DNA from: an uncultured Prevotellaceae bacterium
Lineage (GTDB): Bacteria; Bacteroidota; Bacteroidia; Bacteroidales; Bacteroidaceae
Assembly: GCA_902771785.1 (NCBI GenBank)
Contig: CACXYH010000022.1
Location: 1-35,269, forward strand
Length of the DNA stretch: 35,269 nucleotides
Direction of reading: 5' to 3'
A program made the position numbers and the translations under genes. Below, piece after piece: positions 8,378 through 15,871 of this stretch (position 1 is the first letter of the stretch; the number at the start of each line of letters is the position of its first letter). The notes beneath the pieces are model-generated. The model was not told the origin of the DNA. It saw nothing but the letters and a program-made list of their open reading frames with translations, and did not search any database.

Positions 8378-9141
8378 GACAGGAGATTTCAGTCGTCATC
8401 AACACCTACAACGCCGAACGCCACCTGGCACAGGTGCTCGAGGCCGTCAAGGACTTCGACGAGATCGTGGTCTGCGACATGGAGTCGACCGACCAGACGC
8501 GTGACATAGCCCAGCGCTACGGCTGCAAGATTGTCACCTTCCCCAAGGCCAACCACAAGAGCGCCGAGCCGGCGCGCACCTTCGCCATCCAGTCGGCAGC
8601 GTCTGACTGGGTGCTCGTGGTCGATGCCGATGAGATCGTGACGCCCGAGCTGCGCAGCTATCTCTACCGCCGCATCGGGCAGCCCGACTGTCCGCAGGGC
8701 CTGTACATCCCCCGCCGCAACAAGTTCTTCGGCCACTGGATACGCTCGCGCAGCATCGACTATCAGCTGCGCTTCTTCATTCGCGAGGGCACCGAGTGGC
8801 CGCCCTATGTGCATACCTTTCCTACGGTTCAAGGCCGCGTCGAGAAGATTCCTGCCAGCGAGCCCAATGTGGTGCTGGAGCATCTGGAAGACGAGACCAT
8901 GTTTGAGTATATCGCCAAGACCAACCAGTATACCGACAACGAGGTCGAGAAGAAGCTGAACCGCCACTACAACGCCTGGTCGCTGCTGTGGCGTCCCTGT
9001 TGGCGCTTCTTCAAGAAGTACATCCTCGACGGAGCCATTTGGGAAGGGAAGCGAGGACTGATACGCGCCATGCTGACCGCCACCTATCAGTTCATTCTCA
9101 TCTCGAAAATCATTGAACGCAACATACGCAAGGAGCTATGA
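8374..9141 (+). CDS. Glycosyltransferase family 2 (WaaE/KdtX-like)
   Basis: GT-A-fold inverting glycosyltransferase of 255 residues. It begins ISVVINTYNAERHLAQVL, the typical GT2 nucleotide-binding start, and has a DxD-type metal site in VVDADEI. The middle (IPRRNKFFGHWIR...YQLRFFIREG, then VHTFPTVQGRVEKI) resembles the WaaE/KdtX group that adds a sugar to LPS core heptose. Its start overlaps the stop of the nucleotidyltransferase gene and its stop overlaps the next gene, so it is translationally coupled at both ends. The LPS-core role is inferred by family; donor sugar unknown. Confidence 0.88.
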   Translation: MRQEISVVINTYNAERHLAQVLEAVKDFDEIVVCDMESTDQTRDIAQRYGCKIVTFPKANHKSAEPARTFAIQSAASDWVLVVDADEIVTPELRSYLYRRIGQPDCPQGLYIPRRNKFFGHWIRSRSIDYQLRFFIREGTEWPPYVHTFPTVQGRVEKIPASEPNVVLEHLEDETMFEYIAKTNQYTDNEVEKKLNRHYNAWSLLWRPCWRFFKKYILDGAIWEGKRGLIRAMLTATYQFILISKIIERNIRKEL

Positions 9142-10019
9142 ACACCCGATTCTCTATACTCATACCCTCGTGGAACAATCTGGCGTTTCTGCAGCTTTGC
9201 ATCCGTAGCATTCGCCAGAACTCTGCCGCCGACCATGAAATTCTGGTCCACGTCAACGACGGCAGCGACGGCACGTTGGAGTGGGTGCGCCAGCAGCACA
9301 TCAAGCACACGCACTCGGCAGAGAACATCGGCGTGTGCCTGGCGCTCAACGGCCTGCGCTCGCTCATGACCACCGACTATCTGGTCTTCATGAACGACGA
9401 CATGTACGTGTGCCCCGGCTGGGATGTGGCGCTGGCCGAGGAAATCCAGGCCATCGGCCATCACTACTTCTTCCTCTCGTCCACGCTCCTGCAGCCCCGT
9501 CCCTTCTTCTGCAAGAGCGTCATTGCCCCTGCCGACTACGGGCAGACGGTGGCCGAGTTCGACGAGCAGCGCCTGCTGCGCGAGTACCGCGACCTGAAGC
9601 ATGGCGACTGGCAGGGCGCCACCTGGCCGCCCAACATCGTTCATCGTGACTTGTGGGATTTGGTGGGAGGCTATTCCATCGAGTACAGCCCCGGCATGTA
9701 TAGCGACCCCGACTTCTCGGCAAAGCTCTGGAAGGTGGGCGTCAGAATCTTCAAGGGTGTCGACCGCAGCCGCGTCTATCACTTCGAGGCCCGTTCCACC
9801 CATCGCATCGTGAAGAACGACGGCTCCACCCAGTTCCTGCGCAAGTGGGGCATCACCTCGGCCTCGTTCATTCGCGACATTCTGCACCGCGGCGAGCCGT
9901 GGAAGGGACAGATTGACGAGCCCTCGCCGCAGCTGCAGAAGGACCTTCTGCGCAGCCGCCTCAAGCGTGCGCTCACCATTTTCCGCGATGTGAAGATAAA
10001 AAATATCTGGGAGCAGTAG
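9138..10019 (+). CDS. Glycosyltransferase family 2
   Basis: Second GT-A glycosyltransferase of the operon, 293 residues. The N-terminus FSILIPSWNNLAFLQLCI is the GT2 nucleotide-binding strand. HVNDGSDGT follows, and the metal motif is NDDMY near residue 85. The segment WPPNIVHRDLWDLVGGYSIEYSPGMYSDPDFSAKLWK carries the typical acceptor/catalytic aspartate region of GT2 enzymes. It is the last gene of the operon and its ATG overlaps the preceding TGA. The TAG at 10017-10019 is followed by a run of nine C and then by the end of the convergent licD-like gene. Confidence 0.88.
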   Translation: MNTRFSILIPSWNNLAFLQLCIRSIRQNSAADHEILVHVNDGSDGTLEWVRQQHIKHTHSAENIGVCLALNGLRSLMTTDYLVFMNDDMYVCPGWDVALAEEIQAIGHHYFFLSSTLLQPRPFFCKSVIAPADYGQTVAEFDEQRLLREYRDLKHGDWQGATWPPNIVHRDLWDLVGGYSIEYSPGMYSDPDFSAKLWKVGVRIFKGVDRSRVYHFEARSTHRIVKNDGSTQFLRKWGITSASFIRDILHRGEPWKGQIDEPSPQLQKDLLRSRLKRALTIFRDVKIKNIWEQ

Positions 10020-10035
10020 CCGTCGTCCCCCCCCC

Positions 10036-10863
10036 TTATCTGAAGCTGCGCCGGTCGTCGTAGTCCCTGTAAGGCAGGTCGTAGTCCAGGTAGTAGAAGT
10101 TGTGCTTCCGCTGGTCGTCGTGCGGCGGAATCTGCATGTAGTCACCATACTTTTTCGACAGATAGGCGTGGGCCTGCTCCACCCCCATCAGCATGTGTCC
10201 CTCAAACGCTATGGGCGTGGGCTCTCCCAGCACGCTTTTCTCGCAGATGCCGTTCTGGCCGTCGTCGTAGTCGGCTATCAGGCGGCAGTCGTCATAGGCG
10301 TAGCTCGTCATGATGCGGCGCAGCTGCCGCTGCACGCTGGCGTTGCTGGTCGCCTTCTGCACGAGCAGCGGGAGCCACGACGACGGGCCGTGGCCGTGCT
10401 TGAACGGGTCGCGGTGCAGGAAGTAGATGATGCGCTTGAAGAACTCGTAGCGGGCAAACGTCAGCCGCTGCAGCAGCCTCGACTGCGGAACGCCGTCCAG
10501 GGGGAACACGTCGATGTATAAGCCGCCGATGTAGTTGATGTGCGCCCGCTCGATGAGCGTCGTCGAGGCGTCCTGTATCTTTCCGAAGGGCCCCGGGTAG
10601 GCAGGGTCGGTCTCGGCGCATACGGCCTCGTAGGGAGCGGGCAGCCATTCCTTGGCGTGCGCCATCAGCCGGTCGTAGTCGGGCCGCGGCATGCAGATGT
10701 CCATGTCGTCGTCCCAGGGAATGAAGCCCTTGTGCCTCACGGCGCCCAGCATTGTGCCCGCCCAGATGTAGTAGCGCAGCCCGTGTTCGCGGCACACGCT
10801 GTCTACGGCCAGCAGTATCTTTAGTATGTGCAATTGCAGCGTTCTGATGTCATATTCAGCCAT
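10036..10863 (-). CDS. LicD-family phosphotransferase
   Basis: Transfers a phosphorylated amino-alcohol (phosphocholine in Haemophilus and pneumococcus) from its CDP form onto a glycan. Length is 275 residues. The nucleotidyltransferase-fold signature is clear: YYIWAGTMLGAVRHKGFIPWDDDMDICMPRPDYDRL, with the metal-binding aspartates in WDDDMDI. GGLYIDVFPLDGVP and the tail region RKHNFYYLDYDLPYRDYD are also LicD-like. Start is ATG 10863; the open frame continues far upstream, but that extension reads antisense through the acyltransferase gene and is not protein-like. A -7 box TAATTTTG at 10882-10889 supports this start. With the LicC-like gene 1.7 kb away it forms an activation/transfer pair. 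The group transferred is not known. Confidence 0.85.
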   Translation of the reverse strand: MAEYDIRTLQLHILKILLAVDSVCREHGLRYYIWAGTMLGAVRHKGFIPWDDDMDICMPRPDYDRLMAHAKEWLPAPYEAVCAETDPAYPGPFGKIQDASTTLIERAHINYIGGLYIDVFPLDGVPQSRLLQRLTFARYEFFKRIIYFLHRDPFKHGHGPSSWLPLLVQKATSNASVQRQLRRIMTSYAYDDCRLIADYDDGQNGICEKSVLGEPTPIAFEGHMLMGVEQAHAYLSKKYGDYMQIPPHDDQRKHNFYYLDYDLPYRDYDDRRSFR

Positions 10864-10881
10864 ATTCTTCCTAATTTTCTG

Positions 10882-10889
10882 CAAAATTA
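10882..10889 (-). promoter_or_regulatory. -7 element of the licD-like gene
   Basis: CAAAATTA on the plus strand is TAATTTTG on the minus strand, about 18 bases upstream of ATG 10863. No obvious -33 TTTG. Confidence 0.45.
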
Positions 10890-10933
10890 CGCATTTTTTT
10901 CCGCATAACCATTCGTATTCCAAAAAAAATGTG

Positions 10934-10941
10934 TAAGTTTG
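10934..10941 (+). promoter_or_regulatory. -7 element directly abutting the acyltransferase start
   Basis: TAAGTTTG matches TAnnTTTG and ends only six bases before ATG 10948. A start point about four bases beyond the element would leave a leader of only a few bases. The -33 element is weak. Confidence 0.5.
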
Positions 10942-10947
10942 CACCCG

Positions 10948-11895
10948 ATGAAAATCATTTACCACCTTATCCATTTCCTGTGGTACGCCCTGTCGCTGCT
11001 GCCCCTGCGGGTGCTCTATTGGCTGAGCGACGTGCTTTTCGTGTTCATCTACCATGTGTTCGGCTATCGTCGTAGCGTCGTGCGAATGAACATTGTCACC
11101 TCCTTCCCCGAGCGCGAGCCCGAGGAGCACCGGGCCATTGAGCGCCGCTTCTACCGCTGGTTCTGCGACTATCTGGTGGAGACCCTCAAGCTGATGACCA
11201 TCAGCCCTGAGCAGATGAAGCGCCGGCTGGTGTTCCGTGGCGCCGAGCTCATCAACCAGTGCCTGGCCGAAGGCCAGTCGTGTGCCATCTACCTGGGCCA
11301 CTACTGCAACTGGGAGTGGGTCACCTCCTTGCCCCTGTGGGTCACCGAAAAGGCCCAGTGCGGGCAGATATACCATCCGCTGGAGAATAAGGATTTCGAC
11401 CGCCTGCAGCTCAAGGTGCGTCAGCGCTTGGGTGCCGTCTGCATTCCGATGGAGAGCTCGCTGCGCCACATTCTGGAGTACAAGCAGCAGGGACGCCCCG
11501 TGGTCGTGGGCTATATTGCCGACCAGGCTCCGTTCTGGTGGAACATTCACCACTGGTGTCAGTTCCTCCATCACGACACCGCCGTGCTCTCCGGAAGTGA
11601 GCGCATCGCCGCGAAGCTCAACCAGGCCGTGTTCTATCTCGACATCACCCGCCCGCGTCGCGGCTACTACGAGGCCGAGTTCATCCCCATCACCCGCGAG
11701 CCGAAGGAGCAGGCCGAGTTCCAGATCACCGACACCTATTTCCGTCTGCTCGAGCGCTCCATCCGTCGCAACCCCGAGTACTGGCTGTGGTCGCACGACC
11801 GCTGGAAGCGCACCCGCGAGCGCTTCAACCGCCGCTTCGAGGTGGTCGATGGAAAGGTGCACGAGAAAGCCACCCCCGACCCCTTAGAGTATTAG
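10948..11895 (+). CDS. Lipid A acyltransferase, LpxL/HtrB family
   Basis: Membrane-anchored late acyltransferase adding a secondary acyl chain to lipid A or a similar acyl acceptor. The 315-residue protein begins with one hydrophobic segment (about residues 6-37). The catalytic H-x4-D/E motif is at H118-E123 in YLGHYCNWEW. Later blocks QIYHPLENKDFDRL, IPMESSLRHIL and GYIADQAPFWWN are typical of Bacteroidetes LpxL homologues. I use ATG 10948; a TTG nine bases upstream lies inside the -7 box. The gene sits between licD-like and LtaS-like genes, which supports envelope-lipid modification. The acyl donor cannot be told from sequence. Confidence 0.87.
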   Translation: MKIIYHLIHFLWYALSLLPLRVLYWLSDVLFVFIYHVFGYRRSVVRMNIVTSFPEREPEEHRAIERRFYRWFCDYLVETLKLMTISPEQMKRRLVFRGAELINQCLAEGQSCAIYLGHYCNWEWVTSLPLWVTEKAQCGQIYHPLENKDFDRLQLKVRQRLGAVCIPMESSLRHILEYKQQGRPVVVGYIADQAPFWWNIHHWCQFLHHDTAVLSGSERIAAKLNQAVFYLDITRPRRGYYEAEFIPITREPKEQAEFQITDTYFRLLERSIRRNPEYWLWSHDRWKRTRERFNRRFEVVDGKVHEKATPDPLEY

Positions 11896-11939
11896 GCTGA
11901 GGAGGGGGAAAGCGATTTCAAAAAGTGTTTTTTTCTTGT

Positions 11940-13892
11940 TTACGGCGTCAGCCTGTTTTCAGTCATTCGCTCCATGTACTGCTGGATGATGGCCTTAAGC
12001 TCGCGTTCCATTTGCGGCTGCTGCGGCAGATGGCCGGCCACGTTGTGCTTCATGAGCCGGTCGTCGAGCGAGTAGACGCCCACCGTTTGGCGTCCGTCGA
12101 ACTGCAGCACGTGGCCATGCTTCACATATTGATAGATGCCGTTCAGATAGTTGACGGCCCACGTCTCGTCGGCCGGCGTGGAGAGTAGGTCGATGCCGAA
12201 GGAGAGGTAGGGCCGGTCGTAGCCCAGATACTCGAGAATGGTGGGCATGATGTCGGTCTGCTGGGCAATGGCGTCCACCATTCCGCTGCCCATCTCGCCG
12301 CTGGGGTCGTAGAAGATGACGGGCGAGCAGAAGCCGCCCAGGTCGGTGCGATACTCTTCGTGGGCAGCCATGTTGGTGTGGTCGCTGGTGATGGCAAACA
12401 CGGTGTTCTGGAACCAGGGCTGGCGGCGCGCCGAGGCAAAGAAGTGCTGCAGGGCCATGTCGGTATAGCGGATGACTTTGTAGATGGGCATGTCGGGGTT
12501 CTCCTCCTTGAACACGTCTTGATAGGCTGCCGGCACTCGGAAGGGGTGGTGGCTCGACAGGGTGAAGAGGGCCGTCATGAAGGGCTGCGGCATGTCGCTC
12601 ATCTTCTGGCAGTAGTACTGCATGAAGGGCTCGTCGCTGATGCCCCACCAGCCGTCGAAGTCGGCATCGCCCCGGGTGCGCGGGTCGGCCTTGAAGTCTT
12701 CGCGGCCGTAATACTCCTTGAACTTCGTGGCGCGGGCAAAGGCCAGGAAGCCCATGGAGCCGCGCTCTGCGCCGTGGAAGAAGGCTGTCTGATAGCCCTT
12801 GCTGCCCAGACAGTCGGCCAGGCCTGAAACGTGGTTGATGGAGTAGGGCGAGAGGAAGAAGGGCTCAACGAACATGGGGATGCCCGAGAGGATGCTGGGC
12901 ATGCCGTCGATGCTCTTGCGCCCGTTGCAGTAGGAGTGGGTGAAGGTGAGTGCCCCGTGGGCGATGAGCGAGTCGGTGAAGGGGGTGAAGCCCTGGTAGC
13001 GGCCGCCGTCGAGGTGGCGGTTGTAGGCTCCTATGTATTCGCGTCCGAAGCTTTCGATGATGATGACCACGACGTTCTTGCGCCGCTGCGGCTTCTGGCC
13101 CGTAGGGCGATGGATGGGGTTGAACAGCGCCTCGAGCTCTTGCTTGTCCTGGAAATAGGTGATGACCTCGAAGTTGTTCTTGCCAATGGTGCGGATGAGC
13201 GAGAAGGGCGTGTTGAGCACCAGTCCTGCCTCGGTGGGGCGGTCGCAGTAGTTGTTGGCGTTGGAGATGGTGATGGGCCGGATGTCGCGTGTCCAGCCGC
13301 CCCGCATGCCTGCCACGCAGAACGGGGCGAAGGCCAGCAGCGAGAGGGTGGTGGCTACGGCGTAGGGCTTCCATGAGAGCGTGCGGTAGTCGAGTGCGGG
13401 CGTGCGGTAGAGCTTCCACAGGCCGAAGCCCACGGCAGCTGCCAGCAGGAAGAAGTACCAGTGGCTGAGGGCCTCGTGGGCGAAGATGCCCGTGAGGTTG
13501 GTTTCGTTCTGAAACTCGTTGAACACGGTGGTCGTGGTGCGGCGCAGCGTGTACTGGAAGTAGACGGCATCGCAGAGGTTGACGGTGAGCGCCAGCATGT
13601 TGACGGTCCAGTAGACGCCCCGGCACACGCGGTGGTAGCGCGTGTTCTCCTTGCGGCTGACGGGCAGCAGCATCATGACCACCCAGAGGGCGTTGGTGTA
13701 GAGAATGGCGCTCGTGTCGAACACCAGCCCGCCCCAGAGCAGTTCCGACAGGTGAGCGGCCGAGAGGTTGTCGGCAAAGAAGCTGTAGTTCTCGGCCAAG
13801 AAGGCAAGGCGCGCGATGGTGTAGACGACGTAGGCCAGCAACAGCCCCCAGAGTACGGAGGCCAGCGGCTGCAGCAGTTTTACGTATTTCAT
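11940..13892 (-). CDS. LTA-synthase-like membrane phosphotransferase/sulfatase-fold enzyme (1)
   Basis: Inner-membrane protein with about five N-terminal helices and a periplasmic alkaline-phosphatase-superfamily domain, 650 residues. Such enzymes move phosphoglycerol or phosphoethanolamine from a phospholipid to a glycan or lipid. Catalytic-domain features: KNVVVIIIESFGREYIG (metal-binding Glu), the nucleophile position at S327 in NGRKSIDGMPSILSG (Thr in LtaS), AFFHGAERGSMGF, and the metal site ITSDHTNMAAHEE. Ser instead of Thr is a real difference from the two paralogues that follow. A TAATTTTG box at 13921-13928 lies about 28 bases upstream. It is divergent from the YejM-like gene. Donor and acceptor are unknown. 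Confidence 0.85.
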   Translation of the reverse strand: MKYVKLLQPLASVLWGLLLAYVVYTIARLAFLAENYSFFADNLSAAHLSELLWGGLVFDTSAILYTNALWVVMMLLPVSRKENTRYHRVCRGVYWTVNMLALTVNLCDAVYFQYTLRRTTTTVFNEFQNETNLTGIFAHEALSHWYFFLLAAAVGFGLWKLYRTPALDYRTLSWKPYAVATTLSLLAFAPFCVAGMRGGWTRDIRPITISNANNYCDRPTEAGLVLNTPFSLIRTIGKNNFEVITYFQDKQELEALFNPIHRPTGQKPQRRKNVVVIIIESFGREYIGAYNRHLDGGRYQGFTPFTDSLIAHGALTFTHSYCNGRKSIDGMPSILSGIPMFVEPFFLSPYSINHVSGLADCLGSKGYQTAFFHGAERGSMGFLAFARATKFKEYYGREDFKADPRTRGDADFDGWWGISDEPFMQYYCQKMSDMPQPFMTALFTLSSHHPFRVPAAYQDVFKEENPDMPIYKVIRYTDMALQHFFASARRQPWFQNTVFAITSDHTNMAAHEEYRTDLGGFCSPVIFYDPSGEMGSGMVDAIAQQTDIMPTILEYLGYDRPYLSFGIDLLSTPADETWAVNYLNGIYQYVKHGHVLQFDGRQTVGVYSLDDRLMKHNVAGHLPQQPQMERELKAIIQQYMERMTENRLTP

Positions 13893-13920
13893 TTGTTGGG
13901 TCGTTTTCAGAATGATGGTG

Positions 13921-13928
13921 CAAAATTA
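13921..13928 (-). promoter_or_regulatory. -7 element of LtaS-like gene 1
   Basis: CAAAATTA on the plus strand is TAATTTTG on the minus strand, about 28 bases before ATG 13892. Confidence 0.5.
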
Positions 13929-13936
13929 CGAAAATA

Positions 13937-13968
13937 TTTGGAAAAATGAAATAAAAGCTATACTTTTG
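13937..13968 (+). promoter_or_regulatory. Promoter of the YejM/PbgA-like gene
   Basis: TTTG (13937-13940), a 20-base spacer and TACTTTTG (13961-13968) fit the Bacteroidetes consensus. The leader to ATG 14012 is about 39 bases. Confidence 0.65.
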
Positions 13969-14011
13969 CAACTTCTAAAGCGCATATTGGCGGTATACAT
14001 ATTCGAAAAAG

Positions 14012-15868
14012 ATGGCAATGATGACAGACGAAGGCAAGAAGCACCTGCTGAAGCGGGGCTTTATCTATAGTGTTCTGGTGGCGCTCTTCACGAGCCTGCT
14101 GCTCATGTTCTACATCGTGGGCGACGTGACGGCCCAGTCGCTCGACGCTACGGGCTGGGTGTTTTTCCTCACGTCGTGCCTGTCGCATGCAGGGCTCGTC
14201 GTGCTGGCCCTGTGGGCTGTGGTGTTCCTGCCGCTCGTTGCTGCCGGCCTGCGCCGGCTGCCCGTGGGATTGCTGGTGGGGCTGTCGAGCCTGCTGACGA
14301 TACTGGTGTTCGTCAACATGCAGGTGTATAAGATCTATCGGTTCCACATCAACGGCTTCATCGTCAACATGCTCATGGGGCCCAATGCGGGCGACATTTT
14401 CGACTTCGACACGAAGCTCTATATCTCTGAAGGACTGATGCTGGGAGGCCTCCTCGTCAGCAGCATCGGCCTCTGGTGGGCCTCCTCGTGGCTGGCACGC
14501 CGCAGCAGGCCCTGGCACCTCAAGACGGCTGTGGGCGCCTGGCTGGCGGCGCTGGTTGTGGCCAACGGCATCCACGTCTACGGCGCGTTCGTGGCCAAGC
14601 CCTCGGTGCTGCAGTGCGTGCGCATCGTACCCTACTACTTCCCCCTTTCTGCCAGCAGTCTGATGCAGAAGATGGGGGTTGAGCGCCACACGCTGAGCGT
14701 GAGCGGCATGAGCGGCGAGGGCGAGCTGAACTATCCGCTGCACCCCCTGCACGCCGACACGGCGCTGGCGCAGCGACCCAACGTGGTGTTCATCCTCATC
14801 GACTCGTGGAGCCGGCGGGCGCTGACCGAGGAGTGCATGCCGCAGCTCTACAGGCTGGCCCACGAGGAGCAGTGGTACCAGAACCACGTGAGCTGCAGCA
14901 ACGGCACGCGCTTTGCTGTGTTTGGCCTGTTCACCGGCCTGCAGCCCTACTACTGGACGGCCTTCGAGGCCTCGCGCACCAGTCCGCTGCTGATAGAGCA
15001 GCTGCTGAGCGAGGGCTACGACTTCCGCGCCTATCCCAGCGCGTCGCTGCAGAACCCGCCCTTCCATCGCATGCTGTTCCAGCACGTGCCGCAGCTGCGC
15101 ACCGAGACGCCCGGCTGCAGCGCCTATGAGCGCGACCAGCGCATCAAGGCCGACCTCATGGCCGACCTGCCGCAGCTGAAGGCCGCAGGACGCCCGTTCT
15201 TCTCCTTCATCTTCTTCGACCTGCTTCATGCCTACAGCCTGCCGAAGGAGCTGCTGACGCGCTTCCAGCCGTCGTGGGAGTATGGCGACTTTGCCCGGCT
15301 CAAAAACGACATGGACCCCACGCCCTTCTGGAACCTCTACCGCAACTCTGCCTATCAGACCGACCAGATGGTGGGACAGCTCATCGGCGAGCTGAAGCGG
15401 CTCGGCATGTACGACAACACGCTGGTCATCATCACCGGCGACCATGCTCAGGAGTACAACGAAAACCATAAGAACTACTGGGGACACAACTCCAACTTTT
15501 CGCAATACCAGATAGGCGTGCCCCTCATTGTGCATGAGCCAGGTCGCGACACGGCTGCCGTCTATCGGCATCGCACCACCCACTACGACTTCGTGCCCAC
15601 GCTGATGCACAACTACCTGGGCGTGACCAACCCCCTCGACGACTACTCGGCGGGCCTGCTGCTCAACGATACCACGCCGCGCCTGTGGCATTTCGTGGGC
15701 AACGAGCTGCGCTACGCCTTCTTGGTGGAGGGCGACACTATCCTGACCAAGGAGGGTGCTGGCTACGTAGAGGTGACCGACGCGCAGTTGAACCCCGTAG
15801 GCAACTATCGCGTGCAGCCCAAGCGCTTCAACCAGGCCATCGGCCGGCTGAACCGTTTCTTCAAGTGA
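14012..15868 (+). CDS. YejM/PbgA (LapC)-like membrane protein with sulfatase-fold domain
   Basis: 618-residue protein with a five-helix N-terminal membrane domain (DUF3413-like) and a periplasmic alkaline-phosphatase-superfamily domain. It follows E. coli YejM/PbgA, which controls LPS synthesis, along much of its length: a basic N-terminus, the interhelix block RFHINGFIVNMLMGPNAG, then KPSVLQCVRIVPYYFPL before the soluble domain, and NGTRFAVFGLFTGLQPYYW. Unlike the degenerate E. coli site, this one keeps likely catalytic residues: the nucleophile position T299, GDHAQEYNEN and NYWGHNSNF as metal ligands, so it may be an active hydrolase or transferase. It ends three bases from the convergent LtaS-like gene 2. 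Role in LPS control or lipid A modification is inferred. Confidence 0.82.
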   Translation: MAMMTDEGKKHLLKRGFIYSVLVALFTSLLLMFYIVGDVTAQSLDATGWVFFLTSCLSHAGLVVLALWAVVFLPLVAAGLRRLPVGLLVGLSSLLTILVFVNMQVYKIYRFHINGFIVNMLMGPNAGDIFDFDTKLYISEGLMLGGLLVSSIGLWWASSWLARRSRPWHLKTAVGAWLAALVVANGIHVYGAFVAKPSVLQCVRIVPYYFPLSASSLMQKMGVERHTLSVSGMSGEGELNYPLHPLHADTALAQRPNVVFILIDSWSRRALTEECMPQLYRLAHEEQWYQNHVSCSNGTRFAVFGLFTGLQPYYWTAFEASRTSPLLIEQLLSEGYDFRAYPSASLQNPPFHRMLFQHVPQLRTETPGCSAYERDQRIKADLMADLPQLKAAGRPFFSFIFFDLLHAYSLPKELLTRFQPSWEYGDFARLKNDMDPTPFWNLYRNSAYQTDQMVGQLIGELKRLGMYDNTLVIITGDHAQEYNENHKNYWGHNSNFSQYQIGVPLIVHEPGRDTAAVYRHRTTHYDFVPTLMHNYLGVTNPLDDYSAGLLLNDTTPRLWHFVGNELRYAFLVEGDTILTKEGAGYVEVTDAQLNPVGNYRVQPKRFNQAIGRLNRFFK

Positions 15869-15871
15869 AGC

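Noticed and set aside
10027-10035. Run of nine C as a phase-variation tract for licD
   Set aside because: licD genes elsewhere are phase variable, but this run lies after both convergent stop codons, so slippage would not change either reading frame or either promoter.
10864-11862. Upstream extension of the licD-like frame to 608 codons
   Set aside because: The extension is antisense to the LpxL-like gene and lacks domain features. The LicD start at 10863 has its own -7 box and family-like N-terminus.
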